Below, in pieces: positions 36,741 through 46,411 of a stretch of 64,000 nucleotides of DNA. The translations under genes were made by a program, and so were the position numbers. Within the stretch, counting starts at the first letter, position 1; every line of letters begins with the position of its first letter. The stretch lies in contig DATEDN010000172.1 in assembly GCA_035281645.1 (NCBI GenBank), positions 1 through 64,000 on the forward strand, read 5' to 3'. The notes under the pieces are model-generated. The model was not told the DNA's origin and made no database searches. It saw only the letters and a list, made by a program, of their open reading frames with translations. The DNA is from JACCTH01 sp035281645. GTDB taxonomy: Bacteria; Actinomycetota; Acidimicrobiia; Spongiisociales; ZC4RG35.

Positions 36741-37550
36741 TCAGATCGCGTTGATCCAAGCAGCCAACGGTCCGAAGCCGGATTGGATCAGGAACTGATG
36801 GCCACCGGTGGGGATGGAAACACGTTCGGCGTTTGGAAGTAGCTCTTGCCAGCGAACGGTGTCGGCGGGGATGACGTAACGGTCGTCAACCGCGTCAAGG
36901 ATCAGGTTGGGCCACCTGACTGACAGAGAACCCAGGGGTGTCAAGTCGGCAACCACGCTCAGATCCTCCAACGTGGTCCACATCGTGTCGGCTCTCGCCG
37001 CGATCGATTGCCGGCCGTAGTCGGTGATAAGCCCGGCCGGAAACCGCCTGCTGGCCCGGGCGGCCACGCTCATCGCCGGCCAAACCGTTCGGAAGAGGCC
37101 GCTGGCCACTCGGCCCCGGCCACCGGGCGCCGCCTGGGCGATTCGGAGGGCGACACCCGGCATCAGACCGGGGCGAGGAAAGAGCGCTGAGATCAACGCC
37201 AGGCCAGCTATGTCCCCCGGCCGCCTGGCCGCCCACAGCGCAGCCAAGACCGCTCCCACCGAATGACCTGCCAGCACCGGCTTTCCCCCCGCCCATCTCG
37301 CCACTTCATCGATGGTTTCGAGGTGGAAAGCGCGGTCGTAGCGGAGGGCTGGCTTATCCGAGGAGCCGAAGCCGGCTAGGTCCGGCGCCACCAGAGTCCA
37401 CCGGTGGTCGAGAAACTCAGAAAGGCCGTGCCAGTAGCGCCCCGATCCTCCGAGGCCGTGCAAGACGATCAGTGCCGGTCCCGATCCGGTCGTCCACACG
37501 TTCATCTTGCCCCAGGCGAAGGGGAGCTCGGTTCTGGTCCAGCCCTTCAC
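36741..37550 (-). CDS. Alpha/beta hydrolase
   Basis: 269 aa alpha/beta-fold enzyme without a signal peptide. The oxyanion region is LIVLHGLGGSGRYWHGL, the nucleophile elbow GHSVG (Ser97), the acid likely the Asp in LDAVDDRYVIP, and the His in GGHQFLIQ. A cap of about 90 residues separates the halves. Substrate unknown. The GTG at 37550 overlaps the stop of the giant glucan synthase (GTGA), so the two are translated together and may act on the same pathway; this is the only functional clue. A frame reaching 37640 lies inside the synthase gene and is rejected. Confidence 0.85.
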   Translation of the reverse strand: MKGWTRTELPFAWGKMNVWTTGSGPALIVLHGLGGSGRYWHGLSEFLDHRWTLVAPDLAGFGSSDKPALRYDRAFHLETIDEVARWAGGKPVLAGHSVGAVLAALWAARRPGDIAGLALISALFPRPGLMPGVALRIAQAAPGGRGRVASGLFRTVWPAMSVAARASRRFPAGLITDYGRQSIAARADTMWTTLEDLSVVADLTPLGSLSVRWPNLILDAVDDRYVIPADTVRWQELLPNAERVSIPTGGHQFLIQSGFGPLAAWINAI

Positions 37551-40500
37551 TCGCCCAGGATCACCCTCGCCACATGCCGCTGACCATCGTCGGTGAGGCC
37601 AATCTCGGAGTCCGGCGGCTGTTCGACCTCGTCGAGCCACAAGCTCTTTATTCCCCGCGTCGCCCCCTCCGGGTTCTCGACCCGGATCTCATATTGCGAG
37701 GAGTGGTAACGAAAGTTGATCTCGAAGCCCCGCCACGCTCGGGGAATGCAGGGATCGATCCGGAGGCTTTGGCCCCGAAGGCGAAAGCCCAGAATCGACT
37801 CGACACCCGCCCGATACATCCAGCCTGCCGCCCCCGTGTACCAGGTCCATCCACCCCTCCCCACGTGCGGTGCTTCTGAGTAGATGTCGGCGGCCGCTAC
37901 GTAAGGCTCAACTCGATAGCGATGGACGCCGGCTCGAGTGCTGGAGTGGTTTATCGGGTTCAAGATTCCGAACAGCTCACCGGCCCGATCGCCCTGGCCG
38001 AGAGTGGCGAAAGCGATGATGGCCCAGATGGCGGCATGCGTGTACTGGCCGCCATTCTCCCGAATCCCAGACAGGTATCCCTTGATGTACCCAGGGTCGA
38101 CATTCCAGCGATCGAAGGGAGGCGTGAAAAGAAGCACCAAGCCGTCACCTCGCCTGACCAAGTACTCCTCCACTGCCGACATCGCCCGTTCGGCTCGCTC
38201 CGGCTGGCCACCCCCGTGCATGACCGACCAGGACTGGGCGATGGAGTCGATCCGGCACTCGGGATTCGCCGAAGACCCGAGCGGAGTTCCGTCGTCGAAG
38301 AAAGCCCGCAGATACCAGTCACCGTCCCAGGCCACCGCCTCCAATTGGCTCCTCATCTGCTCCGCCGAGCGCCTCCAACTCAAAGCCACTCGGCTCTTTC
38401 CGACCAAGTCAGCCAGCTCGGCAAAGCGGCGCAGGTTGGCATCGAGAAACCACCCCAACCAGACGCTTTCTCCCCGCCCTTCGATTCCTACCCGATTGAA
38501 GCCATCGTTCCAATCTCCCGAGCCGATCAGAGGCAGGCCATTGGGTCCGAGGCGCTGGCGAGCGCGGTCGAGGGCGCGCCGGCAATGATCGAACATCGTC
38601 CCTGTGCGAAAAGAGACCTCGGGCGTGAAGTAAGCCTCGTCCTCGTCGGGTTTTAGCTCCGGCCCAATGAGATAGGGAACCTCCTCCGCCAGCAGGTCGA
38701 CGTCTCCTGTCACCTCGATGTAGTGCCCGACCGCATAGGGCAGCCAGAGATAGTCATCGGAAATGCGGGTCCGCACACCCTTCCCTGACGGCTCGTGCCA
38801 CCAATGCTGGACGTCGCCTTCTTCAAACTGGCGGCTCGCGGCGCGGAGGAGGTGAGCCCGTGTGGTCTCCCTCATCGGCACTGCGAGGGCCATCACGTCT
38901 TGCAGTTGATCCCGGAAACCGTACGCCCCGCCGGCTTGGTAGAAGGCCGATCGTCCCAGAACTCGACACGCCATGGCCTGATACAGGAGCCACTGGTTGA
39001 TCATGATGTCGAAGGAGCGATCCGGGGTTCTCACCTGGAGGGCACCGAGAACGTCGCTCCACCGGGTCCTTACCGCCTCGCCAACCTCGTCTTGGGGGAC
39101 GGATCGATATTGCTCGACCAAGGCCGATGCATGGGCCGCGTTCTCGCCTTGTCCGATCAGGAAGACGACCTCGATTTCGTCGCCGGGAGGGATGACGACC
39201 TGTCGTTGTAGAACCGCGCACGGATCGAACCCGGTGCCGGATCGACCTGAAAGACCACGTCGACGCTCGAGGGCAGCAGGGCGCTCGAGGCTACCGTGTC
39301 GCCCGAGAAACTCGGTGCGGTCGGTGGTCCAGGCGCCGACCTCCGCCCCAAAGTCGGCGAACGCCACCCGCGACCCGAAGTCTGCGTTCCAGGGGTTGCG
39401 AGCTATAAGAGCGCCGGTGCTGGTATCGCGCTCGCTAAAGATGTGGAACCGTTGGCCGACTCGGGTGGGCCCCAGCACCCATTCGACATAAGCGGTCAAG
39501 GTCAACCGTCGGCGGCGCCCGCTTTGATTTTGGAGACGAAGCGTCGAGATCTTCACCGGGTCATCGAGAGGCACGGTCATTCGCAAGCGGCTGCGGATGC
39601 CGAAAGAGATGTGGTCGAACTCGGAGAACCCAGGTCCGTGGCGGACGACGTAGGTGGAGCCATGGTGGCGGATCGGGAGGGCAGTTGACCCCCACAGCTC
39701 ACCGGTGTCGTCATCACGGATGTAGATGGTCTCGCCTGGCGGGTCGGATACCGGATCGTTCGACCAGGGCGTCAGCTGATTCTCCCGGCTGTTGCCGGCC
39801 CAGGTGAATCCCGCGCCCGATTCGGAGATGACAAAGCCGGCATTGTCGTTCGCGATCACGTTGATCCAGGGAGCCGGAGTCCACTGACCCTCGCCGAGAA
39901 TCACGACGTATTCGGAAGCTCCCTCGGAAAACCCGCCGAGGCCGTTGCGAAACTCGAGGTCAATCCGGGGTTGTGGTCCTCCCGGTGATGGCGTTGGCGG
40001 GGTTTTGCGTCTCGAGGGCGCGGGAGCCGGAGGCCGGGGGCGGCGGGCGAGTTGGTCGGCCAACGTCCCGTGGTGGCTCAACACGATCGCGCGAGCGGTC
40101 GCCTGTAACAGGTTGCGGTCCGCGGCATCGAGAAGGTCGCCGCGGAAGAGGAAGACCCCCCCGTCGGGCTCGGGGCCGATGCCCCGCCCGGTGGTTCGCA
40201 CCACTTCTTCGATCGTGGCATGGAGATCGGCCACATAGGACCCGGGCTTCTCGTTGATGATCACGAGGTCTGCAGCCAGTCCTTTGGCCCGCCAGTATTC
40301 CTGGGCTCGGAGTAAGTCGCGGACGATCCCCCTGTCCTCGGGTTGATCGATTCGGAGCAGGACCACGGGAAGATCTCCCGAGATGCTGTGGCGCCAGAGC
40401 GCCGGCTGGCCACCGGTGGCCGCCGCCAGCGTTGCAGAAGGTGCGCGCATCGACGGGTCGACGTAGATCAGCCGCTGGGCGAGTTGTTGGAAAAGGTGAG

Positions 40501-43500
40501 CCTGTTCCGGCGTGACGCCGAGATGGTGCAATCGGACCTGGGCCTGGGTCCAGGACCCCGTCAAACTCTGTTCGAACGCCCCCGGATCCGAGAACTTGTC
40601 GACCAGATCGAGCGCCTTCGCCCGGGAGGTCGCCACCACGGTGCTGAAGCTGAGGTGAACGGTTTCCCCCGGTGGCACCCTGACCCGACGTCGCAAACTC
40701 AAGACCGGGTCAAGCACGCGTCCCACCGAGTTCGACAGCGGACGATCGAGGGCGGCGGCCTCGTGGATCCGCCGTCCCCGGCCCAGAAAGCGAGCCCGGT
40801 CGGTCTCGAATTGAAGACCGCCTACAACTTCACCTTTGATCGCCACTACCTGGCCCGCCCAATAGGTTTCGTCACCAGCCGCTCGTGGTCGGCGATGGGC
40901 CAGGAGGGCGTCGTGGCCACCCACCGCCTCGGTTTGCACGAATAGGTTGGAAAAGGCGGGATGGGAGTCATCCGAGGACTGCGGTGCCAGCACCAATTCG
41001 GCATAAGAGGTGACTTCGATCTCCCGGGATGCGTTGTCGAGGTTGGTAAGGGTGAGGCGGCGAACCTCTACCTCATCTTCGGCCGAGACCACCACCTCGA
41101 CAGTCGATCGCAGCGTTCCGTCACGCCGGCTGATCTCAGCCTTTCCCTCGGAGAATTGGACCTGATACGACTGGGGATTGACCCGGGTGGGCTGATAACC
41201 CGCCGACCAGATCGTGTCGCTGAGGTCATCACGGATGAAAAGGAACGTGCCGTAGTTGTCAAGAGTCAGGTCCTCTCGCCAGCGCGTCACCGCCACACCG
41301 CCGAGCTTGCTGTATCCCGAGCCACTGTCGGTGATCATCACCGAGTAGCGACCGTTCGAGAGCAGATGCGTCTCCGGTATCGCTCCCGTTGGCAGCCCGA
41401 GGTGTCGAACCGCGCCCTCGGCCTCCGTCCGCGGGTGAGCGGCCAGTGCCACCTCCTCGGCCCGCGGTCGAGCGACTTCGACGTCGCGAGGCACTCGCTC
41501 GTGCAGCAACAACTCGGCAGCCCGAACCGCCGGATCCGTGTGAAAGAGTTGGCGAATGACGCCACCGAAAACGACGTTGGCCAAGGCGATGATCGACATC
41601 GCTTGGTGATGTCCCATGTAGGCCTTCACGGTCACCCATTCCTCGTCTTCGGGGACTCGCGACGGGGTGAAGTCCACGGACTCGTAGAACCCATAGCGAC
41701 CGAGCGCCCCCATGGTCGCCAGCCGCTCGAGATTCTGCAGCGCTCGACGAGGATCGATCATCGCCGCCAGCATCGACGCGTAGGGAGCTACCACCAGGTC
41801 CTCCGAGAGTCCGCGCTCGAAGCCCAGGCCGGGCACTCCAAAGGCCGAATATTGATAGGTGAGCTGGAGGTCGCGAGCGGCAAATGCCGATTCGGAGATC
41901 CCCCAGGGGACACCTCGCTCCCGACCGTATTCGATTTGACGCCGCACCACGGCCCGGTAGGTCATGTCGAGCACGCTGTCGGTTGGTGAGTCCATTACCA
42001 AGAGCGGCATCAGGTACTCGAACATGGAGCCCGACCAAGAAATCAGGGCAGCATCCGCGCCAACCGGAGTCATCGAACGATTGAGGAGAAACCAGTGCGA
42101 CGGAGGAAGGTCACCTTTGGCGATTCCGATAAAGCTGGCTAATCGAGCCTCCGAGGCGAGGAGGTCGTAATGGCTTTGATCGAGTGCTCCGTCGCTCAGC
42201 CGATAACCAACCGAAAGCAACTTGTTCTGCCGGTCCATCAGGAACCCGAAGTCCATTCCGGTGGCCATCTCTACGGCCCAAGCCGAAATCGAATGCAGTC
42301 GCGTCCCAATCTCTTCATCGCTGACGTCTTGATCGAGCTCGTGGCTGTCGACGAGCCTCTGGAGCGCCATCGCCCATTCCAAAAGCTCTCCCGTCTCGGT
42401 TCCTGCCGCCAGGGTCTGGACGATGTCAACGAGGTTGTCGGCGGCTGCGGCCAGGGTGACTAGCCGATCGCTCTCTGACTGGCTTGCCGCCAGGAGGTCG
42501 ATCAGGGCCTGGTCGAGATCACGGGGGGAGACGAACTCGGTGTCGAGGCGATCGACCATTTGATCGGCGGTCTGGCGGATCAGAAGGGCGAGGTCACGGA
42601 CTCCAAGGGCCAGCTCCGAGGGGCGCCCGACGAGGCGCAAGCACCCCTGGGAGAGAGCTAATAGATGTCCGGCCAAATTGCCGGAATCAACCGAGGAGAT
42701 GTAACGAGGATTTAGTGGCTCGAGGGTGCGGGTGTCGTACCAGTTGAGGAGATGGCCTCCGTAGCGCTCGAGGCGGAACATGCCGGCCATCGTCTGCTCC
42801 CACCGGGTGATGGCCTCGACGGTGCCGATCCAGCCGAATTCCCTCGCCGCCAACACCGACAGGAGATAAAGGCCCAGGTTGGTGGGCGAGGTCCGATGAG
42901 CGATCGCCGCCGGCTCCTCCTGGAAATTGTCTGGCGGCAGATAGTTGTCGTCAGCTGTCACGAAGCGCTCGAAGTAGCTCCAAGTTTTCCGGGCGAGCAA
43001 CCGGAATGCCTCCACCTCGGATACCTCGAGTGGTGCCGTCGGGGCGGGCCGCCTGGTCTTGCTCGCCTCATAGGCCAAATATGGAGCAGCCACCCAGGCC
43101 GCGGCCAGCGGTGCCGCCACCCAAAGCGCCACGGGCTTGACCAAGGCCGCGGCCGCAATGGCCGCCAGTCCCAGAAGCGCCGGCGGGGCCATCCGCTTTT
43201 GGAATTCGGCGAGTTCAAGACCAAAACGACGCTCAGCCTCTTCCGAGGTCATCCAGCGGAGCAGATGTCGTTTCGAGACCAGCATCCGCCAAAGGGTGGT
43301 GAGAATCGCATCCGCCATCACGAGCGCCTGATAGGCCAGGAACGAAATCTGGAGTCCGATCCGACCGAGAACCCGACCGGTATCTTCCAACCAGCGCTGG
43401 AATCTGATCGCTCCCGGCGTGGTGGTTCGGCGTGGGACCAATCGTTCGAGCAGGGGAAGCATGGCCGGGAAGGCCAATGCGGCGATAACGAGAATGAGCG

Positions 43501-45946
43501 GTGACCAGAGCGGAACGGCGGGTATGACGCAGGCGGCCAACAGGAGGGCAAACGACGCCGGCCCGTTCAGACTGCGGCGCAGATTGTCGATCATCTTCAG
43601 GCGAGCGACGGCATCGAGGGCCCCTCTTCTTCCGAGGATCCAGGGCAGAAGTTGCCAGTCGCCCCTGACCCACCGATGCTGGCGCTGGATCGCCACTTCG
43701 TAGTGACTGGGAAACTCCTCGAAGACCTCGACGTTGGTGACCAGACCGGCGCGGGCGAAGCTGCCCTCGAAGAGGTCGTGTGAGAGCAATGCGTTATCCG
43801 GCACCCTCCCGGCCAGGGACGCCTCGAAGGCATCGATGTCATAGATGCCCTTCCCGGCGTAGGAGCCCTCGGAGAAGAGGTCCTGGTAAACGTCACTCAC
43901 CGCTGCTGCATAGGGATCGACCCCGGCTGGTGGTGAAAATGCTTGTTGATAGAAGGAGGTGCTCTCCGTACTGAGAAAGGGCGTCACCCTGGGCTGCAGG
44001 ACCCCGTAACCATCTGTTACCCGTCCCAGGCCGGGTGAGAAAACCGGCTGATTGAGGGGATGGGCGATGGTGGCCACGAGCCGGGTCGCAGCTGCGGGGG
44101 GCAAACGAGAGTCAGCGTCGAGGGTGATGACGTAACGAACTCCTTCCGGGGGCACCGTCTCGGGCAAGAACGAGGTGTCGGTCGCCCCGCGCAACAAGCG
44201 ATTGAGCTCGTGGAGTTTTCCTCGTTTTCTCTCCCAGCCCATGTGTTGACCCTCACTGGGGTTGAAAAGCCGGTGACGCTGGAAGAGATGAAAGCGAGGT
44301 TCATCTGGCAGCGGGTGCCGCTCGTTGAGGCGGGCAATCCCCGCCTCGGCCAAAGTGAAAAGCTCATTGTCGGAAGCGTCGTCGGCGTTCTCGGAGTCGC
44401 GGTAGTCGGAGACGAGCGCAAAACGGAACTCGCCCTCGGGATTGGCCAGGTAATGAACCTCAAGCCGGTCAACGAGCTCGTCGACCTGGCCAGCCCGAGT
44501 CAGCATTACCGGGATGGCCACCATGGTCTTCGATTCGGCATCGGGGCCTACGGCCAGATCGAGCGCTGGGAGCATCCCCGGTCGAACGAAGCCGGTAACA
44601 AGTCGATTGACGACACTGACTGCTAGGTCGGTGGCCGGGAAGAAGCCGATGAGGCCGACCAACAAGGCCAGCCAAGCTCCTCCCGCCTCGAGCGTTCTGA
44701 CTAATGGAACTGCCAGGAAAACCAGGGCCAGCGAAAGGATCGACCCCCAGTAGACCGCCGCTGCTGATCGCTTGAGGCCGCGGCGAAGATGTTGCGTCCA
44801 CGATGGCCGAAAGTCGATGGCGGATTCCAGTTCCGGGCGGCCCCGGTCTAACAAGAAGAATCCGGGATCCGCCTCCCGGCTCCGGCGCGGGCGTTGACGA
44901 GCGAGATCCGACGCCGTGCGGGCGATCTCAAGCTGGGTGTGATGCGAGCCTTTTGAAAGCTCCTCGACCACGTGGCGATAGAGATCGCGAGTGGCAAAGC
45001 TCATGCTTTTGAAGGCGGTGCCCTCCGAGAAGGTAGCGTCGACCAGGCTGACCCTTTCGACGAATTCGGACCACTCGAAGGATGAGATCTGGCGAAGGCT
45101 GGTGACGACGTTGCGCACGGTCACATTTGTCGCCGCCTGCCGCTGCTGGGCTTCGGTGACAAGCTCGTCGGGGCTTTGGCCCAGCCCGGCGAGATAGTCG
45201 AGCAGCCAGCTCAATCCAGCCGTGGTCTCCGGATCACGGTCGCGCAGCCGCTGCAGCAGCTGGACGGCCATCGCTCGTGGAATTCGTTCCATCCTGCCCA
45301 GCTGCCGGAGGCCATCCTCGGGAAAGCGCCCACCGACCTCGAGGAGAGAATCGGCAATCTGATCGGCTACCCGGCGCTGCCCCCTTGCCCGGATAATGAT
45401 CTCTGCGAGCCGTCGCAGGTTCTCGATCATCACCAGGCGGATGGCGATTGGCATCGCCCAAAGCTCGCCGATGGTGAGAGGCTCTTCCTCCTGAAATGCG
45501 GCAATGAAGCGCTCGAGGGTTTCCGCCTCGAAGCGGCTGTCGTGATGGGCTACATACGCCCATGCGATCTCGTAGATGCGTGGATAGCCGGCCAGATGGC
45601 CGTTCTCAACCTTTGGAAGTTCGCGGTAGTAAGAAGCGGGCAGGGTCTTGCGCACCGCTGCCAGCTGCGCTTCGACCAGGTGGAAGTTATCCACCAGCCA
45701 TTCCGCCGCGGGGGTGAGCATGCTCTCCTCGCGAATTGCCTGGGCGAGCTCCCGATAGGCAGCGAGGAGAACGTGGCCGTTTTCCGTCAGTCGCCTCGAG
45801 ATCAGGCGGAACCTTCCTGGCGCCGCGCTCAGCTCCTGGGTCTTGGCGAGGCTACGGGCATGCTCTTCCAGCCTCTCGACGCTGAATAGCTCCGCACGGA
45901 TCGGTTCTCCGGCCGGCCCGGCCGGCGATTCCCATGGCCAGCGCAC
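37547..45946 (-). CDS. Cyclic beta-glucan synthase (NdvB/ChvB family)
   Basis: 2799 aa, close to the size of rhizobial Cgs/NdvB. The order seen is a long helical N-terminus (1-400) and membrane helices (about 405-465). A GT84 glycosyltransferase core follows, with VITLDADSRLPPAAATR and QRHRWVRGDWQLLPWIL. More helices (about 790-990) precede a glycoamylase-like domain from FRLLARKTWSYFERF. Next come two GH94 N-like beta domains, joined across a Pro-rich linker near residue 1970. A GH94 (alpha/alpha)6 barrel carries the acid Asp in LIGSGDWNDGF. By family it makes, length-controls and cyclises beta-1,2-glucan. No export gene of the NdvA type is adjacent. GTG start, 45 bases from the divergent F420-type gene. 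Confidence 0.93.
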   Translation of the reverse strand: MRWPWESPAGPAGEPIRAELFSVERLEEHARSLAKTQELSAAPGRFRLISRRLTENGHVLLAAYRELAQAIREESMLTPAAEWLVDNFHLVEAQLAAVRKTLPASYYRELPKVENGHLAGYPRIYEIAWAYVAHHDSRFEAETLERFIAAFQEEEPLTIGELWAMPIAIRLVMIENLRRLAEIIIRARGQRRVADQIADSLLEVGGRFPEDGLRQLGRMERIPRAMAVQLLQRLRDRDPETTAGLSWLLDYLAGLGQSPDELVTEAQQRQAATNVTVRNVVTSLRQISSFEWSEFVERVSLVDATFSEGTAFKSMSFATRDLYRHVVEELSKGSHHTQLEIARTASDLARQRPRRSREADPGFFLLDRGRPELESAIDFRPSWTQHLRRGLKRSAAAVYWGSILSLALVFLAVPLVRTLEAGGAWLALLVGLIGFFPATDLAVSVVNRLVTGFVRPGMLPALDLAVGPDAESKTMVAIPVMLTRAGQVDELVDRLEVHYLANPEGEFRFALVSDYRDSENADDASDNELFTLAEAGIARLNERHPLPDEPRFHLFQRHRLFNPSEGQHMGWERKRGKLHELNRLLRGATDTSFLPETVPPEGVRYVITLDADSRLPPAAATRLVATIAHPLNQPVFSPGLGRVTDGYGVLQPRVTPFLSTESTSFYQQAFSPPAGVDPYAAAVSDVYQDLFSEGSYAGKGIYDIDAFEASLAGRVPDNALLSHDLFEGSFARAGLVTNVEVFEEFPSHYEVAIQRQHRWVRGDWQLLPWILGRRGALDAVARLKMIDNLRRSLNGPASFALLLAACVIPAVPLWSPLILVIAALAFPAMLPLLERLVPRRTTTPGAIRFQRWLEDTGRVLGRIGLQISFLAYQALVMADAILTTLWRMLVSKRHLLRWMTSEEAERRFGLELAEFQKRMAPPALLGLAAIAAAALVKPVALWVAAPLAAAWVAAPYLAYEASKTRRPAPTAPLEVSEVEAFRLLARKTWSYFERFVTADDNYLPPDNFQEEPAAIAHRTSPTNLGLYLLSVLAAREFGWIGTVEAITRWEQTMAGMFRLERYGGHLLNWYDTRTLEPLNPRYISSVDSGNLAGHLLALSQGCLRLVGRPSELALGVRDLALLIRQTADQMVDRLDTEFVSPRDLDQALIDLLAASQSESDRLVTLAAAADNLVDIVQTLAAGTETGELLEWAMALQRLVDSHELDQDVSDEEIGTRLHSISAWAVEMATGMDFGFLMDRQNKLLSVGYRLSDGALDQSHYDLLASEARLASFIGIAKGDLPPSHWFLLNRSMTPVGADAALISWSGSMFEYLMPLLVMDSPTDSVLDMTYRAVVRRQIEYGRERGVPWGISESAFAARDLQLTYQYSAFGVPGLGFERGLSEDLVVAPYASMLAAMIDPRRALQNLERLATMGALGRYGFYESVDFTPSRVPEDEEWVTVKAYMGHHQAMSIIALANVVFGGVIRQLFHTDPAVRAAELLLHERVPRDVEVARPRAEEVALAAHPRTEAEGAVRHLGLPTGAIPETHLLSNGRYSVMITDSGSGYSKLGGVAVTRWREDLTLDNYGTFLFIRDDLSDTIWSAGYQPTRVNPQSYQVQFSEGKAEISRRDGTLRSTVEVVVSAEDEVEVRRLTLTNLDNASREIEVTSYAELVLAPQSSDDSHPAFSNLFVQTEAVGGHDALLAHRRPRAAGDETYWAGQVVAIKGEVVGGLQFETDRARFLGRGRRIHEAAALDRPLSNSVGRVLDPVLSLRRRVRVPPGETVHLSFSTVVATSRAKALDLVDKFSDPGAFEQSLTGSWTQAQVRLHHLGVTPEQAHLFQQLAQRLIYVDPSMRAPSATLAAATGGQPALWRHSISGDLPVVLLRIDQPEDRGIVRDLLRAQEYWRAKGLAADLVIINEKPGSYVADLHATIEEVVRTTGRGIGPEPDGGVFLFRGDLLDAADRNLLQATARAIVLSHHGTLADQLARRPRPPAPAPSRRKTPPTPSPGGPQPRIDLEFRNGLGGFSEGASEYVVILGEGQWTPAPWINVIANDNAGFVISESGAGFTWAGNSRENQLTPWSNDPVSDPPGETIYIRDDDTGELWGSTALPIRHHGSTYVVRHGPGFSEFDHISFGIRSRLRMTVPLDDPVKISTLRLQNQSGRRRRLTLTAYVEWVLGPTRVGQRFHIFSERDTSTGALIARNPWNADFGSRVAFADFGAEVGAWTTDRTEFLGRHGSLERPAALERRRGLSGRSGTGFDPCAVLQRQVVIPPGDEIEVVFLIGQGENAAHASALVEQYRSVPQDEVGEAVRTRWSDVLGALQVRTPDRSFDIMINQWLLYQAMACRVLGRSAFYQAGGAYGFRDQLQDVMALAVPMRETTRAHLLRAASRQFEEGDVQHWWHEPSGKGVRTRISDDYLWLPYAVGHYIEVTGDVDLLAEEVPYLIGPELKPDEDEAYFTPEVSFRTGTMFDHCRRALDRARQRLGPNGLPLIGSGDWNDGFNRVGIEGRGESVWLGWFLDANLRRFAELADLVGKSRVALSWRRSAEQMRSQLEAVAWDGDWYLRAFFDDGTPLGSSANPECRIDSIAQSWSVMHGGGQPERAERAMSAVEEYLVRRGDGLVLLFTPPFDRWNVDPGYIKGYLSGIRENGGQYTHAAIWAIIAFATLGQGDRAGELFGILNPINHSSTRAGVHRYRVEPYVAAADIYSEAPHVGRGGWTWYTGAAGWMYRAGVESILGFRLRGQSLRIDPCIPRAWRGFEINFRYHSSQYEIRVENPEGATRGIKSLWLDEVEQPPDSEIGLTDDGQRHVARVILGE

Positions 45947-45991
45947 GAAACTCAGAATAAGGGAGCTACCGCCCGGTCCTAACGTAGGTTG

Positions 45992-46411
45992 ATGGACGCG
46001 GCCATCAAGGCGGCCCTAGATCGGGGCGGAATCGTCGACATCAGCACGGTCGGGGCCCAAACGGGGAGGAACAGGCGGATCGAGATCTATCTGCATCAAT
46101 TCGATGGCCGCTACTACATCACCGGACGGCCCGGGCGCCGACGAGACTGGCTCGCCAATCTCATCGCCAACCCGCATTTCACGGTGCACTTAAAACGCGG
46201 ATTGCAGGCGGACGTTCCTGCCGTGGCGGCGGAGATCACCGACCCGGCTGAGCGCGAGCGCGTTATCTATCGCGCCCGAACGGAGAGCTGGAACGCCAGC
46301 CCCGATGATGCCCGAAGGGACATGGACTTCTGGGTGAAGACGTCTCCGCTGGTCGTCCTGGAGCCGACCGGACTAGGCGATGCCCACCGCCCGGAGGCCG
46401 ACTTCCAGTAA
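45992..46411 (+). CDS. Deazaflavin (F420)-type nitroreductase/oxidoreductase family protein
   Basis: 139 aa split-barrel flavin/deazaflavin-binding fold. DISTVGAQTGRNRRIEIYL, YYITGRPGRRRDWLANLIANPHFTVHL and a C-terminal MDFWVKTSPLVVLEP match small Actinobacterial proteins that bind F420 or related cofactors. ATG 45992 is preferred over the TTG one codon earlier. Cofactor and substrate cannot be assigned from sequence. Plus strand; its 3' end overlaps the 3' end of aroB by 39 bases in the opposite direction, so no terminator separates them. Its start region is shared with the glucan synthase gene. Confidence 0.82.
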   Translation: MDAAIKAALDRGGIVDISTVGAQTGRNRRIEIYLHQFDGRYYITGRPGRRRDWLANLIANPHFTVHLKRGLQADVPAVAAEITDPAERERVIYRARTESWNASPDDARRDMDFWVKTSPLVVLEPTGLGDAHRPEADFQ

